From contig NZ_FMXM01000028.1 of assembly GCF_900103325.1 (NCBI RefSeq), positions 1 through 64,000 on the forward strand: a stretch of DNA of 64,000 bases, given 5' to 3'. Below, piece by piece: positions 23,753 through 31,285 of this stretch (position 1 is the stretch's first letter; each line of letters starts with the position of its first letter). The position numbers and the translations under genes are program-made. Source of the stretch: Mesorhizobium qingshengii (GTDB lineage Bacteria; Pseudomonadota; Alphaproteobacteria; Rhizobiales; Rhizobiaceae). The notes under the pieces were generated by a model. It did not search any database, was not told the origin of the DNA, and saw nothing but the letters and a program-made list of their open reading frames with translations.

Positions 23753-25117
23753 ATGAACGAATTTACCCCGATAGCGGGCGACGATGCCGTCGCAATCGCT
23801 CGTATCCTGGCCAATGATCACGTCGCCGACATTGTCGAGGCGCTGAACAGGGAGCCGCGAGAAACCGCGACGGAGCTGCTCTGTGAAGTGCAGTTTGAGC
23901 GTCTGGTCGAGATTTTCGACCAGCCGGAACTTGATGGCGCGTCCGAACTCATGGATACGCTCCCGCGTGCCAGGGCAGGCAAGCTGCTCACCGCCATGTC
24001 GGTCGACCGCGCCGCCGACATCCTGCGCGATCTCGACGAGCCGGCCCGCTCCGAACTGCTCGGAGCCCTGGCGCCGCCGCTGCGCGCGACACTACTTTCC
24101 ATTCTGGGTTATCCCGAAGGCAGCGCCGCATCGATCATGACGACGGAGTTTGTCAGCGTTCCCTCGGACTGGACCATTGGCCGCACACTCGACCATATCC
24201 GCAAGGTCGAGCGGACACGCGAAACCGTCTACGCGATCTATATCGTTGACCCACAGACGCATCTCCTGGTGCGCTCGACCGGCCTGCGTCGCCTCATCAC
24301 CGGTGAGCCGGACGATCTGATCATGACGGTGGCGCCGGACCGCGTGCCGGTGACGGTTTCACCGCTGACCGACAGCGAGAAAGTCGCTCAACTCATTTCC
24401 AAATACGATTTGCTCGCCGTCCCGGTCGTCGACCATGGCAAGATCCTGGGCATCGTCACCATCGACGACATCATCGACACGATGATCGAGGAGACGACGG
24501 AAGACGTGCACCGCTTCGGCGGCATGGAGGCTCTCGACGAGCCGTATATGAAGATGAGTTTTCTCGCCATGATCAGGAAGCGGGGCGGCTGGCTGTGTGC
24601 GCTCTTCATCAGCGAGATGCTGACGGCCAACGCCATGCAGACCTATGAGGGCGAGCTGGAAAAGGCAATCGTGCTGACGCTGTTCATCCCGCTGATCATG
24701 AGCTCCGGCGGCAACTCCGGCTCACAGGCGACATCGCTTGTCATCCGGGCGCTGGCCCTGCGCGAGATCGGGCTTGGCGACTGGTGGCGGGTGGCGCTGC
24801 GCGAGTTGCCCACCGGCCTCGTGCTGGGCGCCATGCTGGGCGTGGTCGGCATCTGCCGCATCGCGCTTTGGCAATACATGGGCTTCTACGACTATGGGCC
24901 GCACTGGCTGCTGATCGCCACGACAGTGGGCGCGGCACTGGTAGGCATCGTGACCTTCGGCTCGCTGTCGGGGTCGATGCTGCCCTTTGCCTTGAAACGC
25001 ATCGGCTTCGATCCGGCCAGCGCATCGGCCCCGTTCGTCGCCACATTGGTCGATGTCACCGGGCTGGTGATCTATTTCTCGGTGGCGCTGGTGATCCTGC
25101 GCGGCACGCTGCTCTAA
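23753..25117 (+). CDS. mgtE: Magnesium transporter MgtE
   Basis: A 454-residue Mg2+ channel. In order it has the cytoplasmic N domain (MgtE_N, LLCEVQFERLVEIFDQPE and similar helices), two CBS domains (about residues 135-255, including TTEFVSVPSDWTIGRTLDHI and YDLLAVPVVDHGKILGIVTI), the plug helix and five transmembrane helices. The conserved pore-proximal sequence PLIMSSGGNSGSQATSLV and a Pro-rich first helix stretch are present. The CBS/N domains close the channel when Mg2+ is plentiful. ATG 23753 follows AAGGAGTG. No M-box riboswitch was recognised in the 270 bp upstream, which otherwise contain nothing notable. Confidence 0.95.
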   Translation: MNEFTPIAGDDAVAIARILANDHVADIVEALNREPRETATELLCEVQFERLVEIFDQPELDGASELMDTLPRARAGKLLTAMSVDRAADILRDLDEPARSELLGALAPPLRATLLSILGYPEGSAASIMTTEFVSVPSDWTIGRTLDHIRKVERTRETVYAIYIVDPQTHLLVRSTGLRRLITGEPDDLIMTVAPDRVPVTVSPLTDSEKVAQLISKYDLLAVPVVDHGKILGIVTIDDIIDTMIEETTEDVHRFGGMEALDEPYMKMSFLAMIRKRGGWLCALFISEMLTANAMQTYEGELEKAIVLTLFIPLIMSSGGNSGSQATSLVIRALALREIGLGDWWRVALRELPTGLVLGAMLGVVGICRIALWQYMGFYDYGPHWLLIATTVGAALVGIVTFGSLSGSMLPFALKRIGFDPASASAPFVATLVDVTGLVIYFSVALVILRGTLL

Positions 25118-25139
25118 TAAGCTGCGTCAATTGTCTCCG

Positions 25140-25160
25140 CCGCCGGCAAATGGCCGGCGG
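25140..25160 (+). terminator. Possible terminator after mgtE
   Basis: CCGCCGGC (25140-25147) pairs with GCCGGCGG (25153-25160) around AAATG, 22 bp after the mgtE stop. The tail TGGGTTCC is poor in T, so termination may be weak. Confidence 0.4.
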
Positions 25161-25180
25161 TGGGTTCCGCCCTTCCCGTC

Positions 25181-25416
25181 CTAGGCTTGCCTGCCATAGA
25201 CCGCGTCGCGGAGTGCATCGGGGAAGGAGCCCACCATGCCGGCGATCGCCGTGTTTGTCAGGTCCAATCTCGGATCCACGAACCAGGAATGCCCTTCCGT
25301 CGGGCGACAAGGATCATGGCGCCGACAATGCGCTCCTCCTCGATGGCCCTGTCGACAACTTGATCGACGCGTCCGCCAAAGTCATGGAGCGGCGTGGAAC
25401 CGATGGTCGCGGTCAT
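25181..25416 (-). pseudogene. Internally deleted serine hydrolase (beta-lactamase/EstB family) fossil
   Basis: The minus strand starts with ATG 25416 behind AAGGGG and reads MTATIGSTPLHDFGGRVDQ then VVDRAIEEERIVGAMILVAR, the usual N-terminus of a serine beta-lactamase-like hydrolase. Within a few codons the family C-terminus appears in another frame: GHSWFVDPRLDLTNTAIAG then MVGSFPDALRDAVYGRQA, ending at TAG 25181. The roughly 300 residues between them, including the SxxK and YxN catalytic motifs, are absent. The simplest reading is one large out-of-frame internal deletion with the junction near 25285-25300. The start region and stop are intact, but no active product is possible. Confidence 0.75.
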
Positions 25417-25452
25417 TGATTGCCCCTTCACGACGAGCGAACTGGCGAAAGG

Positions 25453-26841
25453 TCAGACGCGCTGCCCATCCTTCACGCGGTAGGTCGGTTTGTACATGGT
25501 GACGAGTTCTTCCGCCGCCGTCGGATGCACCGCCATTGTGCGGTCGAAATCATCCTTGGTCAGGCCGGCTTTCAGCGGAATGCCGAGAAGCTGCGCCATC
25601 TCGCCGGCATCTGGCCCCAGGATGTGGGCGCCGAGCACCTTCTTCGACGCGCCATCGACAACCAGCTTCATCAGCATTTTCTCGTCGCGGCCGGACAGCG
25701 TGTTTCGCATCGGCCGGAATGTGGCGCGGTAGATTTCGATGTCGGGGAACCTCTTGACGGCATCATCCTCCGACAGACCGACCGTGCCGATCTCGGGTTG
25801 CGAAAAGACGGCGGTCGCGATCGTCTCATGGTCGGGCGCGGTCGGATTTCCCTTGAAGGCGGTTTCGATGAAACACATCGCCTCGTGGATCGCCACCGGC
25901 GTCAACTGAACGCGATTGGTGACGTCGCCGATCGCCCAGATGTTGTCGATGTTGGTGCGGGAGTATTTGTCGACGGCGATCGCACCGGTCTTGGTCATCT
26001 CCAGCCCGATACCTTCAAGGCCCATGTTCTCGGTGTTGGGAATGCGGCCGATGGCGAGCATGACCTGGTCGACCGTCAGCACCTTGCCGCCCGTGACCAC
26101 TGCGTCGAGCCGGCCGTCAGGACGCTTGCGGACCCATTCGGACACGGAATGACAGAGGATCTTTATCCCCTTCTTTTCCATCGTCTCATGCAGCATGCGC
26201 CGCAGATCCATGTCGAAGCGGCTGAGGATCTCCTTGCCCCGGTAGACCAGCGTGGTGTCGACGCCGAGGCCATGGAAGATGTTGGCGAACTCGACGGCGA
26301 TATAGCCGCCACCTTCGATCATGATCGCTCTTGGCAGTTGCTTGAGGTCGAACGCTTCGTTGGAAAAGATGCAAAGTTCATGGCCGGGCAACGCCGGATG
26401 CGCGGCCGGGCGGCCGCCGGTGGCGATCAGGATCTGGTCGGCGGTGACGGTGCGGTCATCGCCCAGAAGATGCACGACATGCGGATCGACGATCATGGCG
26501 CGCGAATGAAACGTCTCGCCGCCGGCGCCTTGTACATTCTTCTCGTAGATCGCCTCGAGTCGGCTGATCTCGCGATCCTTGTTGGCGACCAGTGTCTGCC
26601 AGTCGAAATTGGCTTCCGGCACCGTCCAGCCATAGCCCGCGGCATCGGCGAAATGCTCGGGAAATTGCGATGCATAGACATAGAGTTTTTTCGGCACGCA
26701 GCCGCGAATGACGCAGGTGCCGCCATAGCGGAATTCTTCGGCAATGCCGACGCGCTTGCCGAGCGCGGCGGCGACGCGCGCCGCCCTCACCCCACCCGAA
26801 CCGCCGCCGATGACGAAAAGATCGTAGTCGTAACCGGCCAT
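25453..26841 (-). CDS. gor: Glutathione-disulfide reductase
   Basis: A 462-residue flavoprotein that regenerates glutathione with NADPH in the cytoplasm. FAD fold: LFVIGGGSGGVRAARVAA. Redox-active disulfide: C43 and C48 in GGTCVIRGCVPKK. NAD(P) fold: IMIEGGGYIAVEFANIFHGLG with VYRGKEILSRFD following. Second FAD motif: NIWAIGDVTNRVQLTPVA. The dimer-interface catalytic His-Glu pair is in MAVHPTAAEELVTM. The G-x-x-K-x-L/VYxxA wording identifies Gor rather than lipoamide or mercuric reductase. The start is ATG 26841 behind GAGGAG; the longer frame to 26889 is not needed. It lies 117 bp downstream of the DUF2059 gene on the same strand, with a terminator between them. Confidence 0.95.
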   Translation of the reverse strand: MAGYDYDLFVIGGGSGGVRAARVAAALGKRVGIAEEFRYGGTCVIRGCVPKKLYVYASQFPEHFADAAGYGWTVPEANFDWQTLVANKDREISRLEAIYEKNVQGAGGETFHSRAMIVDPHVVHLLGDDRTVTADQILIATGGRPAAHPALPGHELCIFSNEAFDLKQLPRAIMIEGGGYIAVEFANIFHGLGVDTTLVYRGKEILSRFDMDLRRMLHETMEKKGIKILCHSVSEWVRKRPDGRLDAVVTGGKVLTVDQVMLAIGRIPNTENMGLEGIGLEMTKTGAIAVDKYSRTNIDNIWAIGDVTNRVQLTPVAIHEAMCFIETAFKGNPTAPDHETIATAVFSQPEIGTVGLSEDDAVKRFPDIEIYRATFRPMRNTLSGRDEKMLMKLVVDGASKKVLGAHILGPDAGEMAQLLGIPLKAGLTKDDFDRTMAVHPTAAEELVTMYKPTYRVKDGQRV

Positions 26842-26895
26842 GACGCGGCTCCTCGAGCTTTGGAAAATCCAGAGACAGGTAGGCTGCAAACCATC

Positions 26896-26923
26896 AAAAG
26901 AAAAGCCCGGACAAGCCGGGCTT
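26896..26923 (-). terminator. Rho-independent terminator after the DUF2059 gene
   Basis: AAGCCCGG (26903-26910) pairs with CCGGGCTT (26916-26923). On the minus strand it is followed by TTCTTTTG. It would end the rpiA-DUF2059 transcript before gor. Confidence 0.85.
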
Positions 26924-26958
26924 CACAGATGGCCGCAAGGCCGGTTGGAAAAGTAGGA

Positions 26959-27573
26959 TCAGTTCTGCGTGTTGTCCGCGGGAGCCGAACCATCGGCGGG
27001 CGCTGCGCCATCCGCCGGAGCCGCTCCATCCGCCGGAGCGGTGGCATCGGCCGGCGCCGCTGGCGCCTTTGCCTTGGCGGCTGCGGCCAGTGTCTCGCCG
27101 ACCTGCTGGGCGAGATCCCGGGCGAGGCCGTTCTGCCAGATGTCGGCTGCCTTGACCAGTTCACGCGTCACGGTCGGGCCGCTGTCGAGCAGCTTCTTGC
27201 CAGAGTCCGAGCTGTAGAAAGCCGCGATATCGGTCAGTTCCTTCTCGGAAAACACTTTCGCATAGGCGAGCGCCGCTTCCTTTTCCAGGTCGGCGCGGCG
27301 CGAGGCCAGCGCCAATGCCTTCTCGTTGATCGTCTTGCCGATCAGCTCCTGCATGTCCGGGTTCTTCTGGATGAGCTGCGACTCGAGCGCGGCTGCCGCC
27401 TGCGGCAGGATGTTGTCGAACGGGTCGGTCGCGTGGATCGCCGCGACCGCCGCCCGGGCGGCCTTCAGGTGCGATTCCGTGACATCCTGCGAAAACGCCG
27501 GCGAAGAGAACGCGAAAATGGCCGAAGCCGCCAGAACGGCGCAAAGGCTGCGGACCCGGTTATGCAACATCAT
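26959..27573 (-). CDS. DUF2059 domain-containing secreted protein
   Basis: A 204-residue exported protein. A signal peptide (about 1-28, ending SPAFS) precedes a helical DUF2059 domain with the phrases NPDMQELIGKTINEKALAL, LAYAKVFSEKELTDIAAFY and SSDSGKKLLDSGPTVTRELV. The C-terminal 40 residues are low-complexity and built from repeats of the type APADGA, probably an extended periplasmic tail. The ATG 27573 lies inside the end of rpiA (14-bp overlap) behind GGGAG, so the two genes are likely co-transcribed. Function is unknown; DUF2059 proteins are found as abundant periplasmic proteins in many proteobacteria. Confidence 0.88.
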   Translation of the reverse strand: MMLHNRVRSLCAVLAASAIFAFSSPAFSQDVTESHLKAARAAVAAIHATDPFDNILPQAAAALESQLIQKNPDMQELIGKTINEKALALASRRADLEKEAALAYAKVFSEKELTDIAAFYSSDSGKKLLDSGPTVTRELVKAADIWQNGLARDLAQQVGETLAAAAKAKAPAAPADATAPADGAAPADGAAPADGSAPADNTQN

Positions 27574-28291
27574 GATCGGTAGAACTCCCTGGTTTTCGGG
27601 CGGCATGGACGGTTTGGATGCCGTCGCCACCGGCGATGATGGCCGCTGACGCCAGCCCGATGAAAAGACCATGCTCGACCACGCCCGGAATGGCGTGGAG
27701 AGCATTCGAAAGCGCTCTTGTATCCGGAATGCGGCCAAAAGATGCATCGAGGATAAAATGGCCGCCGTCTGTAACAAAAGCCTGGCTCCCCGTCATCCTC
27801 AATGTAGTCGGACCGGAAAGGCCGAGATCTTGTGCCGCGGCGGCAATCGCGATTTCGGTTGCGCGCAGGCCGAACCGATTGACTTCGATCGGCAGCGGAA
27901 AACGGCCAAGCGTCTCGACCATCTTCGAGCGGTCGGCAATCACGATCATGCGCTGGGAAGCAGCGGCGACGATCTTCTCGCGCAGCAGCGCCCCGCCACC
28001 GCCCTTGATCAAGGTCAGCTCCGGGTCGACTTCATCGGCGCCATCGACGGTGAGGTCGAGCTCGGGCGTTTCCTCCAATGTCGACAACGGCACGCCAAGC
28101 TCGCGGCACAGCAACGCGGTGCGCTCCGAAGTTGGTACGCCGATGACGGTCATGCCGGTGGCAACCTTGTCGGCAAGCAGCCGCACGAACTCTTCGGCGG
28201 TGGTGCCGGTGCCGATGCCGAGTCGCATGCCGTCCGTAACATGGGCAAGGGCCGCCCGCGCGGCCTCGACCTTCAATTGTCTTGCATCCAT
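27560..28291 (-). CDS. rpiA: Ribose-5-phosphate isomerase A
   Basis: A 243-residue cytosolic enzyme that interconverts ribose 5-phosphate and ribulose 5-phosphate in the pentose phosphate pathway. Active-site motifs are all present: GIGTGTTAEEFV near residues 24-35, TVDGADEVDPELTLIKGGGG with the catalytic acid region, LREKIVAAASQRMIVIADRSK, and VTDGGHFILDASFG. The length fits the family. The chosen start is ATG 28291; the open frame continues to 28630 but the extra sequence is not conserved. Its 3' end overlaps the DUF2059 gene by 14 bp. It is divergent from gph, another sugar-phosphate gene. Confidence 0.95.
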   Translation of the reverse strand: MDARQLKVEAARAALAHVTDGMRLGIGTGTTAEEFVRLLADKVATGMTVIGVPTSERTALLCRELGVPLSTLEETPELDLTVDGADEVDPELTLIKGGGGALLREKIVAAASQRMIVIADRSKMVETLGRFPLPIEVNRFGLRATEIAIAAAAQDLGLSGPTTLRMTGSQAFVTDGGHFILDASFGRIPDTRALSNALHAIPGVVEHGLFIGLASAAIIAGGDGIQTVHAARKPGSSTDHDVA

Positions 28292-28456
28292 GCCGCTTGC
28301 TGCCCCGGAACCTGCTGGTTGGGCTCCTAGCATTTTTGACGGTCTGGTCAAAGCCCTTGGCCGCCATCCCCCCGGCCTGCTTGCCCTGACGCGCTTGCCT
28401 TGGCGCGCCGCAGCCGCTATCGCCTGCCAGTTGCATGAACCTGCGCAGGACAGACC

Positions 28457-29143
28457 ATGACCCGCCCGATCATTGTGTTCGACCTCGACGGTACGCTGGT
28501 CGATACAGCGCCGGACCTGCTCGACAGCCTGAATCACAGCCTGGCCGCCAGCGCGCTCGCGGCCGTCGATGAAGCAGGCTTCAAGCGCTTCGTCGGCCAT
28601 GGCGGCCGCGTGATGATCGAACGAGCGCATGCTGCCCAGCAGCGATCACTTGACGTCGCCGAGCATGACCGGCTGCTGAAACTGTTCCTCGATCACTACA
28701 CCGATAACATCCCCGGCAAATCGCGCCCCTACCCCGGCGTCGTCGAGGCGATCGCGCGCTTCGAAAATGCAGGCTATCTGCTGGCCATCTGCACCAACAA
28801 GTACGAAGCCAATTCGCTGGCGCTGATCGATGCGCTCGGCCTGACCAGACATTTCGCCGCAATTGCCGGACAGGACACGTTCGCGTTCCGCAAACCCGAC
28901 CCACGCCACCTGACCGAGACCATCGCGCGGGCCGGCGGCGACCCGCACCGCGCCCTGATGGTGGGCGATTCGCAAACCGACATCGACACCGCGAAGGCCG
29001 CCGGCATTCCGGTGGTGGCGGTCGATTTCGGCTATACCGACCGTCATGTGCGCGAATTCGAGCCTTCGGCGGTGATTTCGCATTTCGACGCGCTGACCCT
29101 GGATCTGGCGCAAAGACTGATCGCCGCCGCTGCCGGACGTTGA
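28457..29143 (+). CDS. gph: Phosphoglycolate phosphatase (HAD family)
   Basis: A 228-residue HAD hydrolase that removes phosphate from 2-phosphoglycolate, a by-product of DNA repair or photorespiratory-type metabolism. HAD motif I is FDLDGTLVDTAPDL (catalytic Asp pair), motif II is in LAICTNKYEAN, motif III Lys in FAFRKPDPRHL, and motif IV is MVGDSQTDIDTAKAAG. The cap domain lies between residues about 18 and 80. The ATG 28457 follows a weak GGA. It is divergent from rpiA with a 165-bp intergenic region and precedes tRNA-Val. Confidence 0.92.
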   Translation: MTRPIIVFDLDGTLVDTAPDLLDSLNHSLAASALAAVDEAGFKRFVGHGGRVMIERAHAAQQRSLDVAEHDRLLKLFLDHYTDNIPGKSRPYPGVVEAIARFENAGYLLAICTNKYEANSLALIDALGLTRHFAAIAGQDTFAFRKPDPRHLTETIARAGGDPHRALMVGDSQTDIDTAKAAGIPVVAVDFGYTDRHVREFEPSAVISHFDALTLDLAQRLIAAAAGR

Positions 29144-29279
29144 CCTGAAGGCACCGACTGCGCCGGATAGAGGCTCGAAAGGACAGCAATCCGATCCTTG
29201 TCAGAACGCCCGACACTGCCTTGACTTAACCGGCCGGCCTCCCTTATATCGCGGCTCGCTTGGCCTTCGGGCAACGAGC

Positions 29280-29354
29280 GGGCGATTAGCTCAGCGGGAG
29301 AGCACACCCTTCACACGGGTGGGGTCGCAGGTTCAATCCCTGCATCGCCCACCA
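29280..29354 (+). tRNA. tRNA-Val (anticodon CAC)
   Basis: A 75-nt gene. The acceptor stem GGGCGAT pairs with ATCGCCC, followed by A and an encoded CCA (29352-29354). The anticodon stem CACCC/GGGTG encloses TTCACAC, giving anticodon CAC at 29312-29314. The D-arm GCTCAGCGGGAGAGC and the T-loop GGTTCAATCC are standard. No integrase-like gene lies next to it. Confidence 0.97.
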
Positions 29355-29515
29355 TTTTCCCCAAAGTTTTTCGGCTTCACCTCCAGCTTGCCGTCCTGTT
29401 GGCGACGGCCCTGCGAATCGCAGCTTGTGCAAGCCGGGTCGGGCACGTGTTGCGGCACGGCGGAACAAATCAGCCGGCCAGCGAGTTTCTGTCCGGCGAA
29501 ACTTGAGGGAAAACC

Positions 29516-29773
29516 ATGTCCAGATTTCTGCTGGCGACCAGCGTCGCCGTTCTTCTTGCCACCGGGCCGGCCTTGGCCGCGGACGAGAAGCCGCTGCCGC
29601 CGCCCAATGCCAAGAAACTGTCGGAGATCATCGCCAAGGTCGAGCAGCGCGACGGTTTCCGCTATATCAAGGAGATCGACTGGGACAGCGGCGCCTACAC
29701 CGTCACCTACTACACGTCGGACAAGGCCAAGGTCGAAATCACGTACGATCCCGTGACGGCCGAGCCGAAATAG
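29516..29773 (+). CDS. PepSY-like small secreted protein
   Basis: An 85-residue protein with a signal peptide (MSRFLLATSVAVLLATGPALA) and a single PepSY-like domain: LSEIIAKVEQRDGFRYIKEI then DWDSGAYTVTYYTSDKAKVE and ITYDPVTAEP. PepSY domains are often periplasmic inhibitors of peptidases, but single-domain copies like this have no assigned function. The ATG follows GAGGGAAAACC. It is monocistronic, with a hairpin at 29807-29825 downstream. Confidence 0.8.
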   Translation: MSRFLLATSVAVLLATGPALAADEKPLPPPNAKKLSEIIAKVEQRDGFRYIKEIDWDSGAYTVTYYTSDKAKVEITYDPVTAEPK

Positions 29774-29806
29774 GGTTCTTCCGGAGACATCCGCAGTTCG
29801 AAGAGG

Positions 29807-29830
29807 CGCCCCGTTTCTCGGGGCGTTCTC
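29807..29830 (+). terminator. Probable terminator after the PepSY gene
   Basis: CGCCCCG (29807-29813) pairs with CGGGGCG (29819-29825) around TTTCT, followed by TTCTC. The stem is strong and the T-tail short. Confidence 0.6.
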
Positions 29831-29906
29831 AATGACCAACCGTCTCGCCCAAAATGTCCAACCTGGGATATGATATGTGTGCAATCCTGTCGGCTTGGGG
29901 GCACGC

Positions 29907-30647
29907 ATGCGATCTTCCGTTCGAACCGATGTCTTGCTCGTGCTCGCCATCATCCTGGCCGGCGGCGTGCTTGGGGCCGCTCCGGCGCGGGCCGACGGGC
30001 CGTCCTTCGACTGCGCCAAGGCAAGTCTGCCGGCGGAAAAAGCGATCTGCGCCGATCCGCAGCTATCGGCCATCGATCTGCTGGTCTCCAAGGCGTTCAA
30101 GGGTTTCGAGCCGGCGTTCGGCGGCGACAAGCGCAAGATCGCCCGCGGGCTGATCACCGACCGCAATGCCTGCAAGAGCGACACCGCCTGCATCGTAAGC
30201 GCGCTGAACAACGCACTACAAACCTATGGCAATGCCCCGTCATGGGTGCAGGATTACAACATCGCGCTGATCGGCAAAAAGGCGCTGGAAGCCGCCTCGC
30301 GGAACCCTCAAGGCACGGATCAGCCCCTGCCCTCGGCAATCGGACAATGCGCGTCCACGCATATCAAGACGCTTACCGCGCGGCTTGGCGACGATCCGCT
30401 GGAAACCGCCAGCCCCGAGGCCGGCAGCGCCGCGACATTCACCAATGGCGGCACGGCCGTCTCCTATGATCGTGAGCCAGGCCTGGCCGCCTCGAAGGTC
30501 GGCGACGCGGCGATCATGTGCCTGATCTCAATTCCGCGAGATTGCCCTTCAGGCGACGATCGCGGCCGGTTCTACTATGGCATCGATCTCGCCATCAAAG
30601 GGTCATGGGCGCTACCCGATTCGCAGCATTTGTGCGGTGGCGCCTGA
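29907..30647 (+). CDS. Secreted protein with an LprI-like (DUF1311-type) N-terminal domain
   Basis: A 246-residue exported protein. After a signal peptide (residues about 1-28, ending ARA) comes a Cys-containing segment, FDCAKASLPAEKAICADPQL SAIDLLV read as two parts, followed by LITDRNACKSDTACIVSAL. This is the arrangement of lysozyme-inhibitor LprI/DUF1311 domains, in which the four Cys form disulfides. The second half (from about residue 120) has no family I recognise; it contains Cys at CASTHIKTL, CLISIPRDCP and the C-terminal CGGA. The start ATG 29907 sits after GGGGG. A role in lysozyme tolerance is possible by family only. Confidence 0.7.
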   Translation: MRSSVRTDVLLVLAIILAGGVLGAAPARADGPSFDCAKASLPAEKAICADPQLSAIDLLVSKAFKGFEPAFGGDKRKIARGLITDRNACKSDTACIVSALNNALQTYGNAPSWVQDYNIALIGKKALEAASRNPQGTDQPLPSAIGQCASTHIKTLTARLGDDPLETASPEAGSAATFTNGGTAVSYDREPGLAASKVGDAAIMCLISIPRDCPSGDDRGRFYYGIDLAIKGSWALPDSQHLCGGA

Positions 30648-30742
30648 GCTGCCGCCACACCGAGGTTACCTCCCGCCGCTTGCATCAGCCTCGCTTTGAT
30701 GGCTGACTGGAATGGGTTGACTGCGCCGCATGGGGGATGGGC

Positions 30743-31222
30743 ATGGCGACAGCGAAGCACATATTGAAGCGTATCCTGATGGTGCTTGCCGGTTATCTCG
30801 TCGCCGTACTGGTCGGCCTGGTCGCCGTAGCGGCGATCTATGCCGCGCTCAGTTCCCTGCCCAATGCGCCGGCGTATTTCGATGTCATGGGCGTCACACC
30901 GATCGCGGCCCTGGTCGTGCCGCCGCTCGGCATGTTCATCTATTTCCTGACGATTGTCGTGACCGGACCGCAGACGCTTGTCTTCGCGCTGATCGCCGAG
31001 TTCTTCTCGTTGCGCAATGCCCTGTTGCACATGTTCTTCGCCGCCGCGGCCGCGGCGGGCGGCTTCTTCCTGATCTGGCCGAGTACGGCGGAGGACATGG
31101 ATCCCGAGCGCTGGGCCGACATCGGCATCATTGCTGCTGCCGGCCTTGTCGCCGGACTGGTCTACTGGCTCATCGCCGGGCGGGACGCCAGCTTCCGGCG
31201 ATCACTGTCACCAGATCAATAA
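30743..31222 (+). CDS. Integral membrane protein of unknown function
   Basis: A protein of about 159 residues with four hydrophobic segments: ILMVLAGYLVAVLVGLVAVAAIYAA, the stretch around PIAALVVPPLGMFIYFLTIVV, NALLHMFFAAAAAAGGFFLIW, and IGIIAAAGLVAGLVYWLIAG. The C-terminus RDASFRRSLSPDQ is polar and probably cytoplasmic. I do not recognise the family; similar four-helix proteins occur in rhizobial genomes as hypotheticals. The start is ATG 30743, six bases after GGGGG; ATG 30737 in the same frame is possible. It converges with the L,D-transpeptidase gene across a nested palindrome. Confidence 0.7.
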   Translation: MATAKHILKRILMVLAGYLVAVLVGLVAVAAIYAALSSLPNAPAYFDVMGVTPIAALVVPPLGMFIYFLTIVVTGPQTLVFALIAEFFSLRNALLHMFFAAAAAAGGFFLIWPSTAEDMDPERWADIGIIAAAGLVAGLVYWLIAGRDASFRRSLSPDQ

Positions 31223-31229
31223 AAGAGTT

Positions 31230-31263
31230 GAGGCGGCTAAACGTTCGAACGTTGCGCCGCCTC
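31230..31263. terminator. Nested-palindrome hairpin between convergent genes
   Basis: The outer arms GAGGCGGC (31230-31237) and GCCGCCTC (31256-31263) enclose a perfect 14-bp palindrome AACGTTCGAACGTT (31240-31253). On the minus strand it is followed by AACTCTTTTATTG, so it can terminate the L,D-transpeptidase transcript. The inner palindrome is more than a terminator needs. Confidence 0.65.
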
Positions 31264-31285
31264 TGGAAGCCGGAACTGCTTTTGC

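Noticed and set aside
25420..27582. A 720-codon plus-strand frame opposite gor and the DUF2059 gene
   Set aside because: It is antisense to two genes with unmistakable protein families, and its translation is an Arg/His/Asp-rich shadow typical of GC-rich DNA.
29286..29468. A 60-codon minus-strand frame ending in LRPHPCEGCALPLS
   Set aside because: It is antisense to tRNA-Val; the phrase comes from the tRNA sequence.
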